From an uncultured Mollicutes bacterium (lineage in GTDB: Bacteria; Bacillota_I; Bacilli_A; ML615J-28; CAG-313), in the NCBI GenBank assembly GCA_900539265.1, contig UQBM01000009.1, forward strand, positions 1-64,000: 64,000 nucleotides of DNA. The letters are read 5' to 3'. The notes beneath the pieces are model-generated. The model was not told where the DNA came from, searched no databases, and saw only the letters and a program-made list of their open reading frames with translations. Shown here piece after piece: positions 55,681 through 63,917 of this stretch. Position numbers and translations under genes: made by a program. Each line of letters starts with the position of its first letter. The stretch's first letter is position 1.

Positions 55681-56552
55681 ATACATGTAATTAAAGTTAA
55701 ACAAATATTATCAAATCAAAACAGCATAAATTTATATCGTGGTTGTCTTCATGGTTGTATTTATTGTGATTCTAGAAGTAACTGTTATCAAATGAGTCAT
55801 CAATTTGAAGATGTTGAAGTTAAAAACAATGCAATTGCATTATTAGAATTATCATTGAAAAGTAAGTGCAAAAAAACAATGATTGGCACAGGTTGTATGA
55901 GTGATCTATATATGCCTATAGAACCACAACTTCAATATGTGAGAAAGGCTCTTGAATTAATTGAAAAATATGGATTTGGCTTTAGTGTTATTACTAAATC
56001 AAAACTTATTTTAAGAAATCTTGATCTTTTAGTAAAGATTAATAAAAAAACTAAGTGTGTAATTCAAATGACATTGATAACTTTTAATGATGATTTATAT
56101 AAAATAATTGAATCTAATATAGCAACGACAAAAGAAAGATTTGAAGTTTTAATGCGATTTCGTGAAAAAATATTCCTACAATAGTTTGGCTGTGTCCAAT
56201 TCTTCCTTTTATAAATGACACCAAAGAAAATATTGATGGGATTATTCATTATTGTATTGAAGCAAAAGTTTATGGTATTATATGTTTTGGAATGGGATTA
56301 ACTTTAAGAGAAGGAAATCGAGAATACTTTTATCAACAATTAGATAAGTGTTTTCCAAAATTAAAAGAAAAATACATTAGTATTTATAAGAATAGTTATT
56401 ATCTTAATAGCCCTTATAATGATGAACTGATGAAATATTTTCATCAAAAATGTGAAGAAAATGGTATTGTTCATCGTAATAATGATATATTTGCATATAT
56501 ACATAAATTTGAATCTAATAAAGTTCAGATAAGTTTTTTAGATAAAATATAA
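55681..56552 (+). pseudogene. Broken SPL-type radical SAM protein gene
   Basis: Homology begins in the frame at 55681 (I-H-V-I-K-V-K) and includes the radical SAM motif CLHGCIYC (cysteines at 55744, 55756 and 55765). No ATG, GTG or TTG precedes it: the frame is open from 55627 but the first ATG is at 55792, after the motif. Where the family has a Met, this copy has ATA. The frame then stops at a TAG (56182-56184), and the homology resumes one frame back (IPTIVWLCPILPFIND and onward to 56552). The break is at six A (56165-56170), where one more A would restore the frame. Function of the family: putative SAM-radical enzyme. Probably decayed, unless rescued by slippage and an unusual start. Confidence 0.8.
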
Positions 56553-56584
56553 AAAACTGAAAACTACCAATTTTCAGTTTTTTA
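56551..56584. terminator. Bidirectional terminator between radical SAM remnant and lipid kinase
   Basis: AAAAAACTGAAAA (56551-56563) and TTTTCAGTTTTTT (56571-56583) with a short loop; A and T flanks suit both converging genes. Confidence 0.8.
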
Positions 56585-56591
56585 TTTATAA

Positions 56592-57440
56592 TTATTCTAT
56601 TTCTGCAATATATGATGTTACATTTTTAATTACTTCACCATCAATTTGAAGTGCCATTGGTTTTGAAAAATGTACTTCAATTTTTTTACCTGTAATGGCT
56701 TCGCACATTTTATTATACTTTAAATGTTCACCTCTAAAAATTTTAGGAAAAACCATTAAAGTTTTTAGTTTTCCACTGCCATGCATTACAACTAAAGTTA
56801 GATTATTATCTAAACGGTTTTGTGTAGGTGCTACTTTCATACCACCACCATAATATCTACCATTCATACTAGAGGATAACCAAACTCTATTATAATTTTT
56901 TTTCATACCATCAACAATAACAGTAGCTTCTGGAGTAGCATATTTAGTGAGCAATAATTTAATTGACAAGCCTGTGTAATTAATTTTCTTCTTGTTTTTT
57001 AATTTTAATTCTTCAGCAGTTTCACATACCATTCCATCAATACCATAGCCAATTCCATTAATAAATTTTCTTTTCATTCCATTTACGGTTACAGTTGGTA
57101 ATTTTTCTAGATAAGGATTTAAATAAAACAGAGTATCATTATCATTTAATTTAATATCCCTGATAAAGTCATTACCTGTTCCTGCTTTATAAAGATAAGA
57201 TTTATTTTTAATTTTATATTCATAAACGAAATTGGCAAAATGGTTCAAAGTTCCATCGCCTCCAACTAAGATTAAAATATCTTCATCATGTAAATTTTTA
57301 ATGAAGTTTTCAATTTTTAAATCAATGACATTAATTTCTTCTAATTGTGGGAATTGTTTATTTAATTTTAACTTGGCTTCATCTTTAATTTTACGGCCAG
57401 TACCATTTTTAGATAGGGGATTAAATAGTAAATAATTCAT
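56592..57440 (-). CDS. Diacylglycerol/lipid kinase family protein
   Basis: A 282-residue DAGK_cat-type kinase with GGDGT at residues 60-64, the GTGNDF segment near 94 and the C-terminal QIDGE motif. The ATG at 57440 has AAGAAAGGAAA upstream and gives the standard family N-terminus (LLFNPLSKNGTG); the longer reading back to 57533 adds a non-family extension with no ribosome-binding site. It phosphorylates diacylglycerol or a related lipid, which fits the PlsC gene nearby. Confidence 0.88.
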   Translation of the reverse strand: MNYLLFNPLSKNGTGRKIKDEAKLKLNKQFPQLEEINVIDLKIENFIKNLHDEDILILVGGDGTLNHFANFVYEYKIKNKSYLYKAGTGNDFIRDIKLNDNDTLFYLNPYLEKLPTVTVNGMKRKFINGIGYGIDGMVCETAEELKLKNKKKINYTGLSIKLLLTKYATPEATVIVDGMKKNYNRVWLSSSMNGRYYGGGMKVAPTQNRLDNNLTLVVMHGSGKLKTLMVFPKIFRGEHLKYNKMCEAITGKKIEVHFSKPMALQIDGEVIKNVTSYIAEIE

Positions 57441-57629
57441 TTGATTTCCTTTCTTATAATTTATTGACATAATTGAATTTAAGAATATTATATCATAATT
57501 TGTAGAAAAAAGTAATATATTAGTAAAAAACATAAAAAATAAAAAATTAATAATATAATATTTGTAAAGTTTATAGGATATTATTGTTTAGCATTATTAA
57601 TAGGTAAATAAAATATATAAAGGATTGCT

Positions 57630-57658
57630 TTGACATATCTTTAGAAATATGATATAAT
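57630..57658 (+). promoter_or_regulatory. Promoter of mntP
   Basis: TTGACA (57630-57635) and TATAAT (57653-57658), both consensus, with a 17-base spacer. The leader to the start codon is only about 25 bases, so there is no room for a yybP-ykoY manganese riboswitch. Confidence 0.85.
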
Positions 57659-57690
57659 CTTTAAGATTTGTTAGTAAAGGAAAAAAAAAT

Positions 57691-58264
57691 ATGGGAATTA
57701 TTGAATTGATTTTAATTAGTATTGGCCTTGCAATGGATGCGTTTGCGGTATCCATTTGTAAGGGGATTAAAATGACATCTAAAAAAATTTGGCATATTAT
57801 TGTTATTGCTTTATTCTTTGGTGGGTTTCAAATGATAATGCCAATTATTGGGTGGTTTCTAGGAAGTAGATTTGAATCATATATTACTTCATTTGATCAT
57901 TGGATTGCTTTTTTTTTTATTGCTAATCATAGGAGGTAAAATGATTTTTGAATCATTTAAAAAAGACAGTGATGATGAGAAATTAGTAACAAAATTTGAT
58001 GTTAAAGAAATATTAGTATTAGCCATTGCAACAAGTATTGATGCGTTAGCAGTAGGAATTACATTTGCTTTTTTAAAAGTAAATATTGTGCTTGCTAGTT
58101 CTTTAATAGGTTGTATTACATTTGTTTTAACTATTATTGGTATTTTAATAGGCAGTGTTGTTGGTGGTAAGTTCAAAAATAAAGCTGAATTATTAGGTGG
58201 TATTATTTTAATCTTAATTGGTGTTAAAATATTATTAGAGCATCTAGGAGTGATTACCTTTTAA
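57691..58264 (+). pseudogene. mntP: Manganese efflux pump MntP, frame broken at T10
   Basis: Two overlapping frames together make a complete MntP (DUF204), a six-helix Mn2+ exporter. The first carries the N-terminus with IGLAMDAFAVSICKG (first conserved Asp). The second carries LLIIGGKMIFES and ATSIDALAVGI (second conserved Asp). They join inside a run of ten T (57909-57918): with nine T, the sequence reads W-I-A-F-F-L-L-L-I-I-G-G-K without a break. The lesion is therefore one extra T. All other parts look intact, including the promoter and the AAAGGA site. This could be a phase-variable tract, slippage-tolerant expression, a fresh mutation or a read error. Confidence 0.85.
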
Positions 58265-58331
58265 ATCTATCATAATTTCTTATTTGTATTAATATAATTT
58301 TAATATAAAATAAGATAGGTGTGGATTTTAA

Positions 58332-59468
58332 TTGGATTATAAGAGACAATTACATAAGGTTGTAAAAGAATATTTCAATCCAAACAAAGTTATTTCCATT
58401 AAGCCATATGGTGGAGGTTTAATTAATAGTACTTTTATTGTTGAATTTGAAGATACTAGATATATTTTACAAAAGGTGAATGAATATGTTTTCCATAGTC
58501 CTATTGGGGTGATGTACAATATTGGCTTAATTACAAATTATATTCGTAAAAAAGTGATATATGAAGGCAAAAATTATCGTAATGCTACCCTTACTTTAAT
58601 TCAAACTATATGTGGAGAAAATTTTGCAATTGTGGATGAAGAGTATTGGCGTTGTTATACTTGTATTGATGGAATTACATATGATAGTACTAATGATTTA
58701 GAAATTTTTTATGAAGCAGGAAAAGCAGTAGGACAATTTCAACAATTACTAGAAGGTTTTCATACAAGATTATTGAGTGATAATATTAAAAATTTTCATA
58801 ATACACCTTATCGTTACGATAAATTTAAAGAGAGTATTAAATTAGATTCATATAACCGTATTAGAGAATGTTATGAAGAAATTCTTTTTATTAATCGAAG
58901 AGAAGATAAAATGGATATGATTACAAAGGCTTTAGAGGAGGAGAGAATTCCCAAAAGAGTTGTCCACAATGACACTAAATTAAATAATATAATGTTTTCT
59001 AAAAATGGCAAACATGCAATGTGTTTAATTGATTTAGATACAGTGATGAAGGGGTCTCTTGTTTATGATTATGGTGATGCTTTAAGACTTGGAGCTTCAA
59101 ATGCTGCAGAAGACGAGGTTGATTTATCTAAAGTATCAATTAATTTAGACTTGGTTAGTGCTTTTACTAAAGGTTTTTTAGAGGAAACAAAAGATATTAT
59201 TACAAAAGAAGAAATAGGGTTATTATTTTATGGCTATTATATAATAACTTTAGAATTAGGTATGCGGTTTTTAACTGATTATCTTGATGGAGATAAATAT
59301 TTTGCTTTAAGCGAAGAACAAAAAAGAAAACGTCCTAAAATTAATTTAGAACGAGCAAAAAATCAATTAAAATTAGTATTAGAAATTGAAAAAAACCAAT
59401 CAAAATTAGAGAATATAATTGATGAAACTCTCATTAATTTGGGATATGAAAGGAATAAAAATGAATAA
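58332..59468 (+). CDS. NahK-like N-acetylhexosamine 1-kinase
   Basis: A 378-residue APH-fold kinase. The catalytic VVHNDTKLNNIMF (Asp214) and metal-binding LIDLDTV (Asp234, Asp236), followed by YDYGDALRLGAS and AAEDEVDLSKVS, closely follow N-acetylhexosamine 1-kinase (NahK/LnpB of bifidobacteria). It would make GlcNAc-1-P or GalNAc-1-P from the free sugar and ATP. The TTG start at 58332 has AGGTG about 10 bases upstream and fits the family N-terminus. It overlaps galU by 8 bases and lies upstream of uppP and the GlmU-like gene, so it probably feeds UDP-sugar synthesis. Substrate is inferred from the motif match. Confidence 0.85.
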   Translation: MDYKRQLHKVVKEYFNPNKVISIKPYGGGLINSTFIVEFEDTRYILQKVNEYVFHSPIGVMYNIGLITNYIRKKVIYEGKNYRNATLTLIQTICGENFAIVDEEYWRCYTCIDGITYDSTNDLEIFYEAGKAVGQFQQLLEGFHTRLLSDNIKNFHNTPYRYDKFKESIKLDSYNRIRECYEEILFINRREDKMDMITKALEEERIPKRVVHNDTKLNNIMFSKNGKHAMCLIDLDTVMKGSLVYDYGDALRLGASNAAEDEVDLSKVSINLDLVSAFTKGFLEETKDIITKEEIGLLFYGYYIITLELGMRFLTDYLDGDKYFALSEEQKRKRPKINLERAKNQLKLVLEIEKNQSKLENIIDETLINLGYERNKNE

Positions 59469-60318
59469 AATAAAAAAAGTTGTAATTCCTGTTGCTGGGA
59501 AAGGAACTAGATTTTTACCCATTACTAAAACAATTAGTAAAACACTTCTTCCTATTGTTGATACTCCTGTTATTCAATATTTACTAGAGGAAGCGGTTAA
59601 AGCAGGAATCAAAGAAGCTTTAATAATTATTGGATATAGCCAAAATGATGTGATTAATTATTTTAATACAGAAAGTACATATGTCCAAAAATTAAGTAAG
59701 GATTATGAAGAAATCAAATATATTAAAAAATTAAAACAACAAATTAGAATTTCATATGTTTTTCAAGAGGAGGCCAAGGGTCTTGGGGATGCTGTGTATC
59801 ATGCAAAAGCATTTGCTGACAAAGATGATTTTGCACTTATTTTAGGTGATGATTTTGTTTTTTCAAATGGACTTGCAACTTATGGTATTGGCTCACTTTG
59901 TAAGTTTTATGAGAAAAACCCTAATTACTATTTAGGAGTTCAAGAAGTTCCTTATGAAATGACATATAAATATGGTATTGTACGACCAGAAACAAGAATT
60001 GATAATTGTTTTAAAATCAATGGCATTATTGAAAAACCTCAAAATAATCCTCCATCTAATATGGCTTGTGTTGGAAGATATATTTTAAAAAATTCTATTT
60101 TTGATTATCTAGAAAAAACTAAAATTGGAGTAGGTGGTGAACTTCAGTTAACTGATGCATTAGCATTAGCCCTAGATAAAGAAGATATTTATGCTTCGGA
60201 ATTTGGTGGAATACGATATGATGTAGGTAGTAAAGTTGGATATGTTGAGGCAACAATTGCAGTAGCAATGAGTCGTAGTGATATATCAGAGGATATTAAT
60301 AAGTTTTTAAAAAAATAA
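59461..60318 (+). CDS. galU: UTP-glucose-1-phosphate uridylyltransferase
   Basis: A 285-residue nucleotidyltransferase with GKGTRFLPITKTISKTLLP at the N-terminus, PVIQYLLEEAVKAGI and IIEKP, all typical of GalU. It makes UDP-glucose from glucose-1-P and UTP. The ATG at 59461 follows AAAGGA; the reading from 59419 lies inside the kinase gene. It overlaps the kinase gene, so they are co-translated. Confidence 0.92.
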   Translation: MNKIKKVVIPVAGKGTRFLPITKTISKTLLPIVDTPVIQYLLEEAVKAGIKEALIIIGYSQNDVINYFNTESTYVQKLSKDYEEIKYIKKLKQQIRISYVFQEEAKGLGDAVYHAKAFADKDDFALILGDDFVFSNGLATYGIGSLCKFYEKNPNYYLGVQEVPYEMTYKYGIVRPETRIDNCFKINGIIEKPQNNPPSNMACVGRYILKNSIFDYLEKTKIGVGGELQLTDALALALDKEDIYASEFGGIRYDVGSKVGYVEATIAVAMSRSDISEDINKFLKK

Positions 60319-60365
60319 AAATATTTATAGTATAGATATATATCTATTACTATAAATATTTTTTA
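60318..60365 (+). terminator. Terminator after galU
   Basis: AATATTTATAGTA (ending near 60332) pairs with TACTATAAATATT (60348-60360), followed by T. The inner TAGATA/TATCTA extends the stem. Confidence 0.7.
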
Positions 60366-60448
60366 TTATCAACATTTAAATTGATGCTTAGATATATTTT
60401 AAATATTCCTAGAATATGATATTATATAATTACATATATGGAGGATAT

Positions 60449-61270
60449 ATGATTGAGTTTATAAAATACATAATTATTGGATTTATTCAAGGAATAACAG
60501 AAGTACTGCCAGTTTCTTCTAGTGGACATTTAAAAATTTTTGAATATATAATGGGAATAAATGATGATAATTTAGCTTTTGAAGTTTTTCTTCATCTAGC
60601 ATCATTAATAGCTGTTATTGCTTTTTTATATAAACCATTAATAAAAATAATAAAAAGGAGTTTTTTATATTTTTTTAAAAAGAAAAAAGAATATTTTTTT
60701 GAATGGAAATATTTAATATTTATAATTATATCAACGATTCCAATTGTTTTATTTACTATTTTAATTAAATTATTAGGTTATAATACAAGTCCTTTATTTA
60801 TAATTGGTATTTCTCTTGTTTTTAACGCAATAATGCTTTTGATATTAAGTAAAATTAAAGGGCAAAGAAAAAAAGAAGAAATGACAATTCAAGATGCTTT
60901 AGTAATCGGTTTATTTCAATGTCTTGGTGTTTTTCCAGGAATTTCTAGAAGTGGTAGTTGTATAAGTGGAGCAATGGTTAGAAAAATTGAAAAAGAAGAA
61001 GCTGCAAACTATGCCTTTATGTTATTTGTACCAGCAGTTATTGGAGCTTTTGTTTTAGAACTTGGTAATATTTCCTTGATTTTTACATTAGATTCTAAAA
61101 TGATTTCATGCTATCTTGCTTCCTTTTTAGTATCAATGGTAGCAACATTTTATGCTTTTAAAATTCTTCTAAATCTTATTAAAAAAGGCAAATTATTTTA
61201 CTTTTCAATATATTGTTTGATAATAGGAATTTTAACATTTATATATAGTAGTATGAATGGTTGGATTTAG
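60449..61270 (+). CDS. uppP: Undecaprenyl-diphosphatase UppP/BacA
   Basis: A 273-residue membrane phosphatase that recycles the lipid carrier for peptidoglycan and other envelope polymers. The two family motifs are present: GITEVLPVSSSGH (15-27) and PGISRSG (163-169). Eight hydrophobic segments. The ATG at 60449 has GGAGG about 5 bases upstream; the ATG at 60416 has none. Its presence implies that the organism makes undecaprenyl-linked envelope polymers. The stop overlaps the ribosome-binding site of the next gene. Confidence 0.93.
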   Translation: MIEFIKYIIIGFIQGITEVLPVSSSGHLKIFEYIMGINDDNLAFEVFLHLASLIAVIAFLYKPLIKIIKRSFLYFFKKKKEYFFEWKYLIFIIISTIPIVLFTILIKLLGYNTSPLFIIGISLVFNAIMLLILSKIKGQRKKEEMTIQDALVIGLFQCLGVFPGISRSGSCISGAMVRKIEKEEAANYAFMLFVPAVIGAFVLELGNISLIFTLDSKMISCYLASFLVSMVATFYAFKILLNLIKKGKLFYFSIYCLIIGILTFIYSSMNGWI

Positions 61271-61278
61271 GTGATAAT

Positions 61279-62196
61279 ATGAAAAATTGTAATGCAATTA
61301 TTCTTGCGGCAGGTAAAGGAACTAGAATGTTATCAGAACTTCCCAAATGTGCTTATCCTTTTTATGGTAAACCAATGATTACTTATATTATAAATATGTG
61401 TAAAAAAATTCAAATTGATGATATTTGTGTAGTAGTTGGTCATAAAAAGGAAATAATGGAAAAACTTCTTCAAGACGAGGTAAAATATGCCTATCAAAAA
61501 GAACAACTAGGTACAGCTAATGCTGTTTTGGCCGCAAAAGATTTTTTAGAAAAACATAATGAAGATATAACTTTAATTTTTCCAGGTGATATGCCGTTAA
61601 TAGATGGTGATATAATAAATAATCTAATTAAAGAACATATAGAAAATGATAATGATTTAACAATTTTAACAACTGTAATAGATAATCCTACAGGTTATGG
61701 TAGAATTATTAGACAAGATGGTCAAATTATTAAAATTATTGAAGAAAAAGATGCTGATGATAGTGTTAAGGCAATTAATGAAATCAATACAAGTCTTTAT
61801 TGTATTAATACCAACCTTTTAGTAAGGTCTTTATTAAAAGTTAATAACAACAATAGCAAGGGTGAATATTATCTAACTGATATTGTGAAAATATTAAGTA
61901 GTAATAAAAAAGTCAAAGCCTATTTAACTAGGTATGATTTTAGATTATCTGGGATTAATGATCTTTATACTCTTTCATTAGTAGAAAAAGAATACCAAAA
62001 GTATATTAATAAAAATTGGATGGAAAAAGGAGTTCATTTGATAAATCCTGATTCTATAATTATAGAAGATGAAGTAAAAATTGATGTTAATGTCACAATC
62101 GATGCTTTTTGTATTATTAGAGGTAAAACAACAATTATTAAGGACACATATATACCACCATATTCTTTAATTATCAATAATATAAAAATAAAATAA
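61279..62196 (+). CDS. GlmU-like uridylyltransferase without acetyltransferase half
   Basis: A 305-residue protein with the GlmU N-terminal pyrophosphorylase domain: LAAGKGTRM (9-17), ELPKCAYPFYGKPM, QLGTANAV, PGDMPLI, and the late NDLYTL segment. Full GlmU has about 450 residues; here the left-handed helix is cut to about one or two coils (about 265-305), so the acetyltransferase activity is missing. It should make UDP-GlcNAc from GlcNAc-1-P and UTP. The ATG at 61279 follows AGGTGA. The NahK-like kinase upstream could supply the already acetylated sugar phosphate. Confidence 0.88.
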   Translation: MKNCNAIILAAGKGTRMLSELPKCAYPFYGKPMITYIINMCKKIQIDDICVVVGHKKEIMEKLLQDEVKYAYQKEQLGTANAVLAAKDFLEKHNEDITLIFPGDMPLIDGDIINNLIKEHIENDNDLTILTTVIDNPTGYGRIIRQDGQIIKIIEEKDADDSVKAINEINTSLYCINTNLLVRSLLKVNNNNSKGEYYLTDIVKILSSNKKVKAYLTRYDFRLSGINDLYTLSLVEKEYQKYINKNWMEKGVHLINPDSIIIEDEVKIDVNVTIDAFCIIRGKTTIIKDTYIPPYSLIINNIKIK

Positions 62197-62268
62197 TAAA
62201 TTTAATTGAAATTTTTATTAATATTGATTATAATTGTATTAATAATAGTTATATTAAAGGAGATATTT

Positions 62269-63534
62269 ATGGCAAAAATAACACAAGTAACAATTATCAA
62301 TCCGACAACTTTACGCCTTGATGTTGATGCAAAAATGGGTGATGAGATTGATTTATTAGATATTAGTAAGATTGATAATATGCTCGTTCAAGAAATAATT
62401 AATAAAGAAAAAGATAAAGAAATAAAAAAATTATTAGATAATCAAAAAAAGATTTATGATCTTGAAAAAACAAATGAAATAAATCAACTAACTGAAAAAT
62501 TGAAAGACGAAAATTCACAATTAAAAAATAAAATAAAAGCAGTTGAAACACAAACTAGACTTCAAACAGAATTAGAATTTAAAGATAAAATATCTGATTT
62601 ACAATCACAAATTAATCGAATTAATTTAGAAAAAGATCAAATTGAGAAATTAAAAAATGAAGAGATTGAAAAAATTAAAATACAATTACAAAAGGAAATA
62701 ATAGAACAAAAGGCAAATTATCAATTTAAATTTCAAGAACAAGAAAAAACGATTAGCAATTTAGAGTTAACAAAAAGTAATTTAAACATTAAAAAAATAG
62801 GTGAACAATTAGAATCATGGTGTAATACTGAATATGAAAACTATGCTCAGTGTGGTTTTGAAACTTGTAGTTGGGAAAAAGACAATTTATCAATTAAAGA
62901 TGATGGAGATACTAAAGGTACAAAAGCTGATTATGTTTTTAAGGTATATGCAACTAAAGAAATGAGAGCTAATGAACTTTTGACATCAGTAGTTTGTGAG
63001 ATGAAAAATGAATCACCGAGTTCAATTAATAAAAAGAAAAATGCTGATCACTATGCTAAATTAGACAAAGATCGTATTAAGAAAAATTGTGAATATGCAT
63101 TATTAATCAGTGAATTAGAATGGGATCAACCTAATGATTTACCAATTAAAAAAGTAAAAGAATATGACAAAATGTATGTGGTTCGTCCTCAATATTTTAT
63201 TAATTTTTTAAGTCTTATTACATCACTTAGTTTTAGATTTAAAGAACTGATTTTAGATAATATGAAAGAACAAGAAAAATTTAAAGATTCTTTGGAAATT
63301 AAACAAGAATTTGAGAAATTTAAAAAAGATTTAATGGATAAACCTTTGGAAAAATTAGAAAAAGAATTGAATGCTATTATTAAAAATGCGAATGATATTA
63401 AAGCATTCTCTGATAAAATCATTACTTCAGCAAGTGATTTAATTAATAAAACATTAGAAAATATGAAATCAAAAATTGAAAATTTTAAAATTGATAAGTT
63501 ATGCAAAAAGATTGATAAATTAGATTTAGAATAA
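62269..63534 (+). CDS. DUF2130 protein with PD-(D/E)xK-like motif
   Basis: A 421-residue protein. The ATG at 62269 is 6 bases after AAAGGAG; the reading from TTG at 62206 only adds an intergenic, membrane-like stretch. After about 35 residues of beta structure comes a long coiled coil (about 40-175), then a compact domain with IGEQLE (Glu179), GTKADYVFKV (Asp221) and VVCEMKNE (Glu244, Lys246), and a second helical region at the end. The order of these residues matches PD-(D/E)xK nucleases and resembles RmuC. No nuclease activity has been shown for DUF2130 to my knowledge. Stands alone before tRNA-Ser. Confidence 0.8.
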   Translation: MAKITQVTIINPTTLRLDVDAKMGDEIDLLDISKIDNMLVQEIINKEKDKEIKKLLDNQKKIYDLEKTNEINQLTEKLKDENSQLKNKIKAVETQTRLQTELEFKDKISDLQSQINRINLEKDQIEKLKNEEIEKIKIQLQKEIIEQKANYQFKFQEQEKTISNLELTKSNLNIKKIGEQLESWCNTEYENYAQCGFETCSWEKDNLSIKDDGDTKGTKADYVFKVYATKEMRANELLTSVVCEMKNESPSSINKKKNADHYAKLDKDRIKKNCEYALLISELEWDQPNDLPIKKVKEYDKMYVVRPQYFINFLSLITSLSFRFKELILDNMKEQEKFKDSLEIKQEFEKFKKDLMDKPLEKLEKELNAIIKNANDIKAFSDKIITSASDLINKTLENMKSKIENFKIDKLCKKIDKLDLE

Positions 63535-63539
63535 AATAT

Positions 63540-63568
63540 TTGAATAAAATGGTAAGATGTTGTATAAT
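63540..63568 (+). promoter_or_regulatory. Promoter of tRNA-Ser
   Basis: TTGAAT (63540-63545) and TATAAT (63563-63568) with a 17-base spacer, 13 bases before the tRNA. Confidence 0.65.
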
Positions 63569-63580
63569 ATATATACAATT

Positions 63581-63671
63581 GGAGAAGTGCCCAAGTGGTT
63601 GAAGGGGCTGGCTTGGAAAGCTAGTAGGTCGATAACACGATGCGAGGGTTCAAATCCCTTCTTCTCCGCCA
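63581..63671 (+). tRNA. tRNA-Ser (anticodon GGA)
   Basis: Acceptor GGAGAAG/CTTCTCC with discriminator G and encoded CCA (63669-63671). Anticodon stem CTGGC/GCTAG around TTGGAAA gives anticodon GGA. A long variable arm (about 63626-63644) and T-loop TTCAAAT confirm a class II serine tRNA. Confidence 0.95.
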
Positions 63672-63742
63672 TTAGAATGTGTCTATAAGTCATCAGATTT
63701 ATAGTGGAAATATAACGATTTTAACATCAAAATCATGGAATT

Positions 63743-63768
63743 ATGCATCTTTTTAGGTGCATTTTTTT
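63743..63768 (+). terminator. Terminator downstream of tRNA-Ser
   Basis: ATGCATC (63743-63749) and GGTGCAT (63756-63762), with one G-T pair, followed by seven T. Confidence 0.7.
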
Positions 63769-63798
63769 ATTTTTCATTGAGAAATAGTGTTTTGTTCA

Positions 63799-63875
63799 AT
63801 TAAAGGGATTTGAATATAGGGTATTTTCTAGTAGTTGGAAAAATAGTCGGTTAATGGGATTTGAACCTATAGCAT
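63799..63875. repeat. Pair of short direct repeats resembling a tRNA T-arm
   Basis: GGGATTTGAA occurs at 63805-63814 and 63856-63865, each preceded by TTAA and followed by TATAG after zero or two extra bases. The 12 bases at 63856-63867 are the reverse complement of the T-arm of tRNA-Ser (63647-63658). Confidence 0.45.
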
Positions 63876-63888
63876 ACATTTATATAAT

Positions 63889-63917
63889 TTGACATCACTG
63901 GTAATGTTTGATATAAT
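63889..63917 (+). promoter_or_regulatory. Strong promoter facing out of the window
   Basis: TTGACA (63889-63894) and TATAAT (63912-63917), both consensus, 17-base spacer. The transcript would start near 63924 with GTGTGGGGAAAC; no start codon with a ribosome-binding site is seen before the window ends. Confidence 0.75.

Noticed and set aside
57541..57690. Possible yybP-ykoY manganese riboswitch before mntP
   Set aside because: The consensus promoter at 57630-57658 leaves only about 25 bases of leader, and no such fold is visible upstream.
62206..62268. N-terminal membrane helix on the DUF2130 protein from a TTG start
   Set aside because: The hydrophobic stretch is translated AT-rich intergenic DNA; AAAGGAG 6 bases before the ATG at 62269 gives the better start.
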